NCBI GenBank assembly: GCA_023399095.1
Contig: JAEWQS010000104.1
Span: forward strand, 1 to 7,599
DNA: 7,599 nt
From: Bacillota bacterium
Lineage (GTDB): Bacteria > Bacillota > Clostridia > Christensenellales > SZUA-584
Direction: 5' to 3'
In this document: positions 1 to 6,021 of the stretch, one piece after another
How the letters are laid out: the number at the start of each line of letters is the position of its first letter
How positions within the stretch are numbered: the stretch's first letter is position 1
Notes under the pieces: model-generated
What the model was told of the DNA's origin: nothing
Database searches by the model: none
What the model saw: the letters and a program-made list of their open reading frames with translations, nothing else
Made by a program: the position numbers and the translations under genes

Positions 1-24
1 GCCTGTCTCCGTAAAGAAACAGGC
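1..24 (-). terminator. Hairpin after the aminotransferase gene, probable intrinsic terminator cut by the window edge
   Basis: GCCTGT at 1-6 is the exact reverse complement of ACAGGC at 19-24. Read on the minus strand the stem extends inward with two G-U pairs and two Watson-Crick pairs to about 10 bp, closed by a UUAC loop. It starts 12 bp after the stop codon of the aminotransferase gene. The U-tract expected for a minus-strand terminator would lie to the left of base 1 and cannot be seen. On the plus strand only TTT follows the stem, so a plus-strand role would be weak. Confidence 0.5.
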
Positions 25-36
25 TTTGGTATCATT

Positions 37-1155
37 CTACAATTTTTGACCGTTCAAGTAATCATCCAATTGACCAAGACATTCCTTGAAATTCTTGCGG
101 CCGTATCCCATTCTAAAGAAGCCGCCGTCCGCCTCATAAACATCCCCTGGCAGCAGCAAAACGCCTTTTCTTCGAATAAGGTTTTCACAGAAAGCGTATA
201 TGCCGCCCGTGATTTTGAGCTTATGAAACGCAATCGGCCCCGCAGCCGGTACGTTATTGACAAAGGTGTCTGTAAATTTGGTAAAGAACGGCTCCGCATA
301 AGCGATATTTTCTTTGATAATCGATACATTTCTTTTTAAGATAGCAGCGCTGTGTTTGAGCGCCACGACGGAAAGGAATTCGCTGGGGGCGCTGGAGCAG
401 ATGGTGGTGTAATACTTGTATTTCAACATCTTTTCATAAACGTCTTTGCTGCGCGTCGCAATCCATCCGATTCTCAGGCCCGGCAGACCATACGCCTTGG
501 ACATCACCCCCAAAGACACCGCGTTTTCATATATATCGCTCATCCAGGAGTGTTCTTGTCCGTCCCACTCAAGTCCTTTGTAGACCTGATCGCAGAACAC
601 AAAAATGCCTCTCTCGCGTGCAATATCCGCGATGCACCTCAATTCCTTATCGCTAAGCGAATAGCCCGTGGGGTTGTGGGGCGTGTTGATGACAAGCAGT
701 TTTGTGTTGGGCTTAATCAATGTGAGCAACTCGTCCATGTCCAGTGTCCAGCCACTTTTCCCCTGACGCAGCGGCCACGGCGACACCTCACATCCAATCG
801 ACGCAGCCACCTCATAAAGCGACTGGTACGCAGGCGACATATACACCACGTGCTCGCCCGCGCTTAATAACACCTGCATGAAATTGAATATCGCTTCCTC
901 CGCGCCTGCGTGAACGAGTATATCGTCCCGCTTGCAGTGCTTATATAGCGCGGCGATATGCTGTCTTAGTTCAGGGCTTCCCTTCACCTCGGTATATCCA
1001 AGCTGGATTTCCATAAAGCGTTCCTTCGCGCCCGGCTCCATATTAAGCAGCTCGTTCACCGTCATAGATTCACAGTCCGATTGCGACAGCAGATATGTTG
1101 TGGAAAACTCGTGTTTCTCGTAGAAGTCCTCCAGAAAAAATTCACGTAATCTCAT
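37..1155 (-). CDS. Class I/II PLP-dependent aminotransferase, substrate unknown
   Basis: A 372-residue cytosolic protein of fold-type I, expected to move an amino group between an amino acid and a 2-oxo acid using pyridoxal phosphate. Visible landmarks, in order, are an N-terminal GYTEVKGSPELRQ segment (about 53-65), a cofactor phosphate-binding region AGAEEAI (83-89), the NTPHNPTG motif (157-164), the FCDQVY motif with Asp189 and Tyr192 that contact PLP, the Schiff-base lysine Lys220 in MSKAYGLPGLRIGW with Arg228, and a C-terminal FFRMGYGR with Arg348 as the likely substrate carboxylate clamp. All catalytic residues are present and the length is slightly short for the family (usually 380-400), so the gene looks intact. 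The ATG at 1155 has AAGGGG about 10 bases upstream, a long spacing, and there is no other in-frame start nearby. It lies 153 bp downstream of the AlkD-like gene on the same strand; with no clear terminator between them, read-through is possible. The SKAYGLPGLR style recalls unassigned aspartate-aminotransferase-like enzymes; the substrate is not decidable here. Confidence 0.93.
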   Translation of the reverse strand: MRLREFFLEDFYEKHEFSTTYLLSQSDCESMTVNELLNMEPGAKERFMEIQLGYTEVKGSPELRQHIAALYKHCKRDDILVHAGAEEAIFNFMQVLLSAGEHVVYMSPAYQSLYEVAASIGCEVSPWPLRQGKSGWTLDMDELLTLIKPNTKLLVINTPHNPTGYSLSDKELRCIADIARERGIFVFCDQVYKGLEWDGQEHSWMSDIYENAVSLGVMSKAYGLPGLRIGWIATRSKDVYEKMLKYKYYTTICSSAPSEFLSVVALKHSAAILKRNVSIIKENIAYAEPFFTKFTDTFVNNVPAAGPIAFHKLKITGGIYAFCENLIRRKGVLLLPGDVYEADGGFFRMGYGRKNFKECLGQLDDYLNGQKL

Positions 1156-1200
1156 TGAGCATACACCCCTTCTTTCTTACCATTTATCTCACAAAACAAC

Positions 1201-1262
1201 CCTCTGGGCAACACGGCTATCTCATTTTTCCAAAGATAGCTGATACGCAACGGCTCAAGAGG
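1201..1262. other. Nested inverted repeat, possible structured RNA or operator
   Basis: CCTCT (1201-1205) pairs with AGAGG (1258-1262) and encloses an inner hairpin, GCTATCT (1216-1222) with AGATAGC (1234-1240), with an 11-base loop. Read as plus-strand RNA the inner stem grows to 9 bp through one G-U and one C-G pair (1214-1215 with 1241-1242). On the minus strand one of those becomes an A-C mismatch. The two internal-loop strands carry an imperfect direct repeat, GCAACACGGCT (1208-1218) and GCAACGGCT (1247-1255). On the minus strand the element would be in the 5' leader of the aminotransferase gene, about 46-107 bases before its ATG. No U-tract follows either stem, so it is not a simple terminator. 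I could not match it to a known riboswitch class, and it may be chance. Confidence 0.3.
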
Positions 1263-1308
1263 TAAGCCAAAAGTCTTATCTCCTTTTTTATAAGGATTTC
1301 AGTTTCAA

Positions 1309-1953
1309 CTACAGGTATTTGCTTGCTTCCCTGACGCTTAGCGCGCTCAAACTGTGCGCACTGATAAAACGCCTCACCCATTCGGCATCAGTTTTGGAAT
1401 ACTCGCGCAGCGCCCAGCCAATCGCCTTGTTGAGAAAGAACTCCTTTGTATCACCGTTTTTCAGTATCGCGCGAGACAGAAACGCCGTATCCGTGTTATC
1501 CTTGTATTTGAGCTGAAACAATATCGACACGCGCCTCAGCCAAAGGTTGTCGCTTTGCATCCACTTTGCCACAAACTCGTCTTTCGTTTCATCATGCCGC
1601 AGAATGATGTCTCCCGCCACACCAGCCAGCAAATCCACGGTGTCCCACCACGATTTTGTGATGATAAGCGTTTCAATACGAACAAGATCATTCGCTTGCA
1701 GACGGCCTTTCACGGCAATCAGATAGTCGATAGCAATATATTGGAACTCGCGCTCGGGCATCTCAAAACACCGACAGATGAAATCCCAGTCCACAGCCGC
1801 CTCTTTTTTCTTCTGAACCAGAAAACTGCGGCTTAATGTGGCGCGCCGCGGTTTTTGCACGCCGAGGAACGCAAACTGGTTCTTCATATAAGCAGCCATT
1901 CCCGCCGCCATTTCGCTGTCCGCAGCGTCATAAAAGCTTTGAAAAATATCCAT
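1309..1953 (-). CDS. DNA alkylation repair protein, AlkD-family DNA glycosylase
   Basis: A 214-residue, all-helical HEAT-like-repeat protein with no signal peptide. AlkD enzymes excise N3- and N7-alkylated purines from DNA by trapping the duplex on a concave positively charged surface, without flipping the base. Family landmarks present are FLGVQKPRRATL (29-40), PEREFQYIAIDYL (66-78), TKSWWDTVDLLA (99-110), LWLRRVSILFQLKYK (137-151), EFFLNKAIGWALREYSK (171-187) and the C-terminal LSALSVREASKYL (202-214). Trp103 and Asp107 in SWWDTVD, Arg140 or Arg141, and Trp180 line up by motif with the catalytic-site Trp, Asp, Arg and Trp of Bacillus cereus AlkD. The length is a little under that protein's roughly 237 residues and the fold looks complete. 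The ATG at 1953 has GGGAGGT (1958-1964) four bases upstream, which fixes the start. The gene has its own good promoter at 2043-2071, so it is probably expressed alone or with the downstream aminotransferase. No adaptive-response regulator is visible nearby. Confidence 0.93.
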   Translation of the reverse strand: MDIFQSFYDAADSEMAAGMAAYMKNQFAFLGVQKPRRATLSRSFLVQKKKEAAVDWDFICRCFEMPEREFQYIAIDYLIAVKGRLQANDLVRIETLIITKSWWDTVDLLAGVAGDIILRHDETKDEFVAKWMQSDNLWLRRVSILFQLKYKDNTDTAFLSRAILKNGDTKEFFLNKAIGWALREYSKTDAEWVRRFISAHSLSALSVREASKYL

Positions 1954-2042
1954 GCCAACCTCCCGTTATCGTTGCTCAGCAGCAGCGTTTTCTAAAAATG
2001 TATGTTCTGCTTTTGGTCTCTTGATTTAAACCTTTTGTGCTC

Positions 2043-2071
2043 ATCATAGGTCATAATAACCGTTTTCGCAA
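2043..2071 (-). promoter_or_regulatory. Sigma-A-like promoter of the AlkD-family gene
   Basis: On the minus strand TTGCGA (2066-2071; 4 of 6 to TTGACA) and TATGAT (2043-2048; 5 of 6 to TATAAT) are separated by exactly 17 bp. Transcription would start near 2036, giving a leader of about 80 bases before the ATG at 1953. It is the best-spaced promoter on this strand upstream of the gene. Confidence 0.6.
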
Positions 2072-2074
2072 TTC

Positions 2075-2104
2075 TCGACAAAAAAAATATTATTTACCTA
2101 TCAT
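2075..2104 (+). promoter_or_regulatory. Sigma-A-like promoter facing the decayed ferredoxin-like ORF
   Basis: On the plus strand TCGACA (2075-2080; 5 of 6 to TTGACA) and TATCAT (2099-2104; 5 of 6 to TATAAT) are separated by 18 bp of A+T-rich spacer. The predicted start near 2111 lies about 77 bases before the ATG at 2188. Its -35 box is only 3 bp from that of the AlkD promoter, so the two promoters are back to back. Confidence 0.55.
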
Positions 2105-2187
2105 TTAAACCTTAGTATGCTTGATACACGCGCAGAAACGCCTAACCGTACAATTCAATATGACATCGAAAATAAGGAGCCTGCTGC

Positions 2188-2373
2188 ATGAGCATCGTTC
2201 TCGTCTATTGCTCACCCAACAAACAACCGAGAAGCTGAGCTCGGCAAAACCGCATGCGTCCACTGCTGCCGCTGCGCGGTTGTCTGTCGGCAAAGGCCAT
2301 CGTCTGCCCGCTTGACAAGCTCGAAGACATGGTGCGCATGAACAAAAAGCTGCTCGGATGTGAGCAGCCGTAG
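2188..2373 (+). pseudogene. Frame-broken small ferredoxin-like (4Fe-4S) gene
   Basis: ATG at 2188 follows AAGGAG (2174-2179) at a normal 8-base distance and opens MSIVLVYCSPNKQPRS before a TGA at 2236-2238. The next frame (2231-2287) reads EAELGKTACVHCCRCAVVC, which contains a CX2CX2CX3C iron-sulfur motif. From about 2290 the original frame resumes, in two consecutive parts AKAIVCPLDKLEDM and VRMNKKLLGCEQP, to a TAG at 2371-2373. A single base restored near 2288 would give VCPAKAI, the Cys-Pro that normally closes a 4Fe-4S motif. The two shifts have opposite sign and cancel. Joined, the product would be about 61 residues, about ferredoxin size with one cluster. It could be a decayed ferredoxin, the remnant of a larger iron-sulfur protein, or an intact gene with sequencing errors. 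The spacing, ribosome binding site and promoter all fit a real former gene. Confidence 0.5.
2344..2368 (-). terminator. Intrinsic terminator of the ABC transporter operon
   Basis: On the minus strand GCTGCTC and GAGCAGC (plus-strand arms 2349-2355 and 2362-2368) form a perfect 7-bp G+C-rich stem with a 6-base loop, followed at once by TTTTTGTT (U5 at 2344-2348). It begins 39 bp after the stop codon of the ATPase gene. On the plus strand no T-run follows the stem, so it works only for the minus strand. It lies inside the last codons of the convergent ferredoxin-like reading frame. Confidence 0.75.
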
Positions 2374-2407
2374 GATGAGATTCTATTATGAGACCCAAAC
2401 GTTTTTA

Positions 2408-3082
2408 TCAACTGCCTGAGATTTTTACAAGCATTTTATTATCCAGTGTGACAACACAGTCCGCGATACTGTGGAAGTAATCCGAATGGGTGGCCACAAT
2501 CACGCACTTATCCTCTTTATGCGCAAGATCATCAAACAGCCCCACGATATCGAGTGCCGTCGCCTTATCAAGATTACCTGTCGGTTCATCGGCAATGATG
2601 ATATCAGCACCGGTCGAGATCGCGCGGGCAATCGCCACACGTTGCTGCTCTCCGCCGGACAGATAGTTGGGCAGCCGTTTGAAAAGCGATTCATCGAGCC
2701 CTGTACTTTTAAGCAGCTTCGAAGCCTTTTCCTCGCCTTCAGCGCTGCCCGAAATGCTCATTGCCACGAGCACATTCTGAACCGCCGAAAGATAGGTCAG
2801 CAGGTTGTACGCCTGAAACACAAACCCCAAATGATCTTTTCTGTATCTAGCCATGCCAATCTCTTGTATGTTGCGCTCCTTATAGCGTATGCTCCCTTGC
2901 TTGGGCGTCTCGAGCGCGCCAAGCAACGACAGCGTTGTCGTTTTGCCGGATCCGGAAGGCCCAATGATCGTATAGAGCTTCCCCTGCTCAAAGCAAAAGC
3001 TTGCGTCTTTGAGAATGTCGATATTCGCCGCCTTTGTCGGATAATAATAATCAACGTTTTTGAGTTCCAGTACCGTGTTCAT
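2408..3082 (-). CDS. ABC transporter ATP-binding protein, MacB/LolD/BceA class
   Basis: A 224-residue cytoplasmic ATPase that powers the two permeases encoded just upstream. All nucleotide-binding motifs are present: Walker A GPSGSGKTT (41-49), Q-loop Gln90 in GFVFQAYNLL, the ABC signature LSGGEQQRVAIARA (141-154), Walker B IIIADE with catalytic Glu166, the D-loop around NLD (170-172) and the switch His199 in VATHS. The FQAYNLL segment and the DEPTGNLD Walker B region are typical of the MacB/LolD/FtsE group of mechanotransmission-type exporters. Length is normal. GTG at 3085 and ATG at 3082 are adjacent possible starts; GGAG at 3090-3093 is 7 bases from the ATG and only 4 from the GTG, so ATG is preferred. 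It is the last gene of its operon, 25 bp after the second permease, and is followed by an intrinsic terminator. The class is certain; the transported substrate is unknown. Confidence 0.96.
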   Translation of the reverse strand: MNTVLELKNVDYYYPTKAANIDILKDASFCFEQGKLYTIIGPSGSGKTTTLSLLGALETPKQGSIRYKERNIQEIGMARYRKDHLGFVFQAYNLLTYLSAVQNVLVAMSISGSAEGEEKASKLLKSTGLDESLFKRLPNYLSGGEQQRVAIARAISTGADIIIADEPTGNLDKATALDIVGLFDDLAHKEDKCVIVATHSDYFHSIADCVVTLDNKMLVKISGS

Positions 3083-3107
3083 CACTTTTCTCCGTTTCTC
3101 AGAGTCG

Positions 3108-4364
3108 TTATTTAAAGGTCTGCATCATCTGCTTGGGGGTGTACTTTCTGATCGCCACCGTCGGTATGATCGACGCGATAAACACCAACAATATGCCGCA
3201 GCCATTGGCCAGCAGAAACAGCGCGCCGACATCTGTCGATGTCAGTGTCTGATTGATCTGCATACCCACCGCTACCGCTTTGCCCACCGCAGGGATAATA
3301 ACGCTCGACACAAGCGCACCAATATTGATGGCAAGCAAAGCTGGCATCAGAATTTCAAGTATCATCTGCAGACTGATCTTATACCTGCTTTCGCCAAGCG
3401 AGAGCAATATACCGATTTCAAACATGCGGTCGTTCATCAGATAGATCACCAGCAGGCTCAATATGATGGCCGACAACGCAATGACCGTGATGAAAATCGC
3501 ATCGCACGTTTTGATCAGGCTGTTGAGCGCGGTGGACGCAAGCAGAAAATCGAGGTTGTTATTGATGAAATTCATATCCAAATTGTTATTTTCGGCAATA
3601 ACCTTTGCCTTGCTTATAAACGCATCCATTTCCGCGGGATCATTTAAAGCATATTCCGCTTCCGTGACGCCATTGACTCCTGATAAACGCAAGGTAACCT
3701 CAATTGGTACATAGATATAGTTGATATTGCAGGAAGATCCGGGCACCAAATTTAAATCGTCTCCCGAATGCATACCGACTACTTCCAGTTCAGCACTCAG
3801 ATCATTATCAAAGTAAGAGGAGATGCTGAACTTATCTCCAAATTTAAGAACATTGAAATTGAAGACACGCTGGCTTAAAACCGCGGCATTTCCGGTCTCT
3901 CCGGGCAACAAGAGCCGTCCATCCATCAGATAATCCTTGCCTTTTGCAAAATTCCAGAACAACTGCATATCCGATACGCCGACCAATGTGAAATCACCCA
4001 AGCCCGGATAATTTTGCTCAACAAATTCTTCGCAATGTTCTTCTCCCTTTATGTCGTCGCTCAAAACATTGACCATGCTGATATAATGGCTCTGTCTCAC
4101 TTCTGGCAATCTGGAAATCTCCTGCGCAGCATCATACGGAAATAACGCGGCTTGATCGCGCCCGGATAACCCCATATCCGTCATATGCACAATGACGGAG
4201 GCCCCAATATATTTTCTGATTTGCGTGACAGATTCTGATGCGGTTGCACGAATCTGATATGCTACCTGCAAGAATACCGACGCAATTAACAATATCAACA
4301 ACATCAAAATGAAGCGTTTTTTATGATGAATGCTGCTAAATAAAGCACGTTTTATAAAGCCCAT
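3108..4364 (-). CDS. FtsX-like ABC transporter permease (second permease of the operon)
   Basis: A 418-residue membrane protein with MacB/FtsX topology. TM1 is at about 17-37, then comes a large extracytoplasmic domain (about 38-286), and TM2 (287-310), TM3 (337-357) and TM4 (381-405) lie near the C-terminus, with a short cytoplasmic tail. The loop after TM2 carries FEIGILLSLGES (315-326), the FtsX coupling segment that contacts the ATPase. The extracytoplasmic domain has the two-lobed MacB-core character, with typical VVGM and NYIYVP segments (195-220). It contains only two cysteines (111 and 212), which could form a disulfide. AAGGGG (4371-4376) is 6 bases before the ATG, and the gene starts 14 bp after the first permease ends. 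It resembles the first permease around SLGES and probably pairs with it. Export of peptides or lipids, or resistance to them, is known for this family; the actual substrate is not visible. Confidence 0.92.
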   Translation of the reverse strand: MGFIKRALFSSIHHKKRFILMLLILLIASVFLQVAYQIRATASESVTQIRKYIGASVIVHMTDMGLSGRDQAALFPYDAAQEISRLPEVRQSHYISMVNVLSDDIKGEEHCEEFVEQNYPGLGDFTLVGVSDMQLFWNFAKGKDYLMDGRLLLPGETGNAAVLSQRVFNFNVLKFGDKFSISSYFDNDLSAELEVVGMHSGDDLNLVPGSSCNINYIYVPIEVTLRLSGVNGVTEAEYALNDPAEMDAFISKAKVIAENNNLDMNFINNNLDFLLASTALNSLIKTCDAIFITVIALSAIILSLLVIYLMNDRMFEIGILLSLGESRYKISLQMILEILMPALLAINIGALVSSVIIPAVGKAVAVGMQINQTLTSTDVGALFLLANGCGILLVFIASIIPTVAIRKYTPKQMMQTFK

Positions 4365-4378
4365 GATCTACCCCTTCA

Positions 4379-5833
4379 TCAATTTGATATTAATAATCTT
4401 GCAGGACTTTTGCGCAGAAAGAAAATCACCTGTGCCACCAGAGCCACGACAATCAAAACAATCCCAATGACTGCATAAATGATAAATACACCAAAACTGT
4501 CCCCGATGTTCAGTTGGTCATTGACATAAAAATAGGTCGCCCGCGATGAATTGAGATCACCCGCAATATTATATGCGCCATGATCATCGTATCGCACGAG
4601 TTCGTCGCGTTGTTGCTCTATCGCAGCGTTTGTCTCAGAAGCCGGTTTGTCCATGACAATGCTGCTCATGCTTGGCGCGATCACCCCCCCGAGCAGAGCG
4701 GCCAGTACCAACGCGGCCAGCACTAGCACGAGCTCTTCCATCACAGTCTGAATCACAAGCTTTGATTTCGACTCACCAAGAGACAGATATATACCCATTT
4801 CATACTTCTTACCATTGAGCAGCAATGCATATATCAAAAGGATGATGACAAAAATGCCGATGCCGAGCCCCACCGCCACGGCGGTGGCCATATTGCTGAT
4901 CTCTTCGGCGGGTTTGCTGACGGTGGAAACCCATTGCTCATCCCACGTATAGGTATATGTGAGTGGACCAAATATCGTCCCTGTGGTCCCTTCTCCCATT
5001 TCGTCCTTGATCTTATCGATGTAATCTTCTATCTGCTCTGAACCCTGGAGGTAAACATACATGCGCATCGGTGAATAAAAAAAGCTGAAAGCCGATATCG
5101 TATCGCTCGGAACAAAAACATAGTTTGCTGGCATATCAGAGGGGAATACAGGAGATATGTCCTTTTCATACAAGCTTGACGTCATAGGATAGTCAAACAG
5201 GCCGATGATGGTCAGCGTCAGCGTGCCTGGATCGCCGGACATTTCCTTATCGGCGTTTGAGCCAGTCACACCGATGCTGTCTCCAAGCTTCAGGCCGTTT
5301 TTCTTAGCCAGCGCACTGGAAATAACCGCAACTTTTTGCCCGGCGTCATCAGCGGTGATGTGCTCTCCCGCCGCAAGGGTGAATCCCGCACTGGTAAAAA
5401 GCGTATAAGTTTCGGTATTGATTAAGCCAAAAAGCGAACTTGTGTCGATTGCTGAATATCCATCTGTTTTCGATCCTTCCTGAACTCTTGCATACATTTC
5501 CTCGTCCATTACGACTGGAGTTGCATCAACCAGATTGCCTATGCCAAACCCCACCATGTTGCAATCCCGAACAAAAGGCAGGCTTTTCAGCTGATCGGCT
5601 TCTTTGGCGTAAAAGGGGCCTTCCATTCCATCAACGCCCTCACTGATTTTTGTCATCATCACGCAGTTGCCCACATTCGCGTTCAGATAATCCACCTGTT
5701 GGCCAGAAGCGATGCTAATAATGGTCACCGAGATCAATAAGAACAGCAACAGGAAAAACCATACCGTAATCAGTATGTTTCTTTTCTTATGATACCAAAG
5801 GCTATTTGCGGTGCGGCTGAATATGCTTTTCAT
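4379..5833 (-). CDS. FtsX-like ABC transporter permease (first permease of the operon)
   Basis: A 484-residue membrane protein, the larger partner of the adjacent permease. TM1 is at about 19-43, followed by an extracytoplasmic domain (about 44-314), TM2 (315-340), a coupling segment YEMGIYLSLGES (344-355), TM3 (about 368-390) and TM4 (447-473). The TM3-TM4 loop is about 50 residues and polar (395-446), longer than the roughly 23 residues in the partner and than the short loops usual in FtsX-type permeases. The open frame extends 21 codons further, to 5896, but the ATG at 5833 has the strong AGGGGGAGG (5837-5845) right before it and yields the normal N-terminus of a short cytoplasmic helix, then a Lys-Arg-rich patch, then TM1; the upstream extension is therefore rejected. 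It is the first gene of the exporter operon, and the second permease follows 14 bp later. Confidence 0.9.
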   Translation of the reverse strand: MKSIFSRTANSLWYHKKRNILITVWFFLLLFLLISVTIISIASGQQVDYLNANVGNCVMMTKISEGVDGMEGPFYAKEADQLKSLPFVRDCNMVGFGIGNLVDATPVVMDEEMYARVQEGSKTDGYSAIDTSSLFGLINTETYTLFTSAGFTLAAGEHITADDAGQKVAVISSALAKKNGLKLGDSIGVTGSNADKEMSGDPGTLTLTIIGLFDYPMTSSLYEKDISPVFPSDMPANYVFVPSDTISAFSFFYSPMRMYVYLQGSEQIEDYIDKIKDEMGEGTTGTIFGPLTYTYTWDEQWVSTVSKPAEEISNMATAVAVGLGIGIFVIILLIYALLLNGKKYEMGIYLSLGESKSKLVIQTVMEELVLVLAALVLAALLGGVIAPSMSSIVMDKPASETNAAIEQQRDELVRYDDHGAYNIAGDLNSSRATYFYVNDQLNIGDSFGVFIIYAVIGIVLIVVALVAQVIFFLRKSPARLLISN

Positions 5834-5836
5834 CTG

Positions 5837-5845
5837 CCTCCCCCT
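5837..5845 (-). promoter_or_regulatory. Ribosome binding site fixing the start of the first permease
   Basis: The minus strand reads AGGGGGAGG three bases before the ATG at 5833; counted from AGGGGG the spacing is six. It decides between this start and the upstream in-frame ATG at 5896, which has no purine-rich site of this kind. Confidence 0.7.
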
Positions 5846-5945
5846 ATGTCTACAGAGAGATTTAAAAATCATCTGAACCGATACGGTAAAAGTCACGATA
5901 TATGTATGTTATTAGTATAGTGCACCACAAATTATTTGAGTATTC

Positions 5946-5971
5946 ATATTATTAACATAATATAGTATTAT
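5946..5971. promoter_or_regulatory. Overlapping A+T palindromes upstream of the ABC operon, candidate operator
   Basis: ATATTAT (5946-5952) and ATAATAT (5957-5963) form a perfect inverted repeat with a 4-base spacer. ATAATA (5957-5962) and TATTAT (5966-5971) form a second perfect one with a 3-base spacer, sharing the middle arm. The middle arm coincides with the possible -10 box at 5959-5964. This is a plausible repressor site, but such repeats also arise by chance in A+T-rich DNA. Confidence 0.3.
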
Positions 5972-5988
5972 TTTGCTATCCATGCCAG
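5959..5988 (-). promoter_or_regulatory. Possible promoter of the ABC transporter operon
   Basis: On the minus strand CTGGCA (5983-5988; 4 of 6) and TATATT (5959-5964; 5 of 6) are separated by 18 bp. Transcription would start near 5952, giving a leader of about 120 bases. The region is very A+T-rich and other -10-like hexamers are present, so this choice is tentative. It lies after the fab terminator, which supports independent transcription of the operon. Confidence 0.35.
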
Positions 5989-6021
5989 ATCATATTCTAG
6001 CAATATTTTGTTTCATACAAC

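Larger units (their letters stand above)
1954..2407. other. 454-bp intergenic region with divergent promoters, a decayed ORF and a terminator
   Basis: No intact gene is visible. From left to right it holds the AlkD 5' leader, a minus-strand promoter (2043-2071), a plus-strand promoter (2075-2104) with a poly-A spacer, a ribosome binding site AAGGAG (2174-2179), a frame-broken ferredoxin-like reading frame (2188-2373) and, overlapping its 3' end on the other strand, the terminator of the ABC operon (2344-2368). Open frames of up to 97 codons on the minus strand at 2105-2411 show no family motif and no ribosome binding site that I can see, and look like shadows. Confidence 0.7.

Noticed and set aside
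352..867. A 171-codon open frame on the plus strand
   Set aside because: It lies wholly antisense to the aminotransferase, whose motifs are complete; no family motif and no ribosome binding site.
1165..1215. A promoter TTGCCC-17-GATAAA just before the aminotransferase gene
   Set aside because: Both hexamers match only 4 of 6 and would put the start within about 25 bases of the ATG; not distinguishable from chance.
1201..1262. Assignment of the nested repeat as a c-di-GMP-I riboswitch
   Set aside because: Only the GGGCAA and ACGCAA strings match loosely; the second helix, its tetraloop receptor and a downstream gene on the plus strand are missing.
1354..1836. A 160-codon open frame on the plus strand
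   Set aside because: Antisense shadow of the AlkD-family gene, with low-complexity basic composition and no motif.
2105..2411. Cysteine-rich minus-strand frames of 68 and 97 codons
   Set aside because: They are opposite the ferredoxin-like frame and span the ABC-operon terminator; no ribosome binding site, and the cysteines do not form a recognisable motif.
3060..3647. A 195-codon open frame on the plus strand
   Set aside because: Antisense to the permease and ATPase genes; its His/Arg/Gln-rich composition is typical of a reversed membrane-protein reading frame.
4870..4887. Perfect 8-bp inverted repeat with a 2-base centre inside the first permease gene
   Set aside because: It falls in codons for the alternating Ala, Thr and Val at the start of TM2 and is explained by G+C-rich third positions; no sign of function as a site.
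5834..5896. N-terminal extension of the first permease to an ATG at 5896
   Set aside because: The strong AGGGGGAGG lies downstream of that ATG and directly before the ATG at 5833, which also gives the family-like N-terminus.
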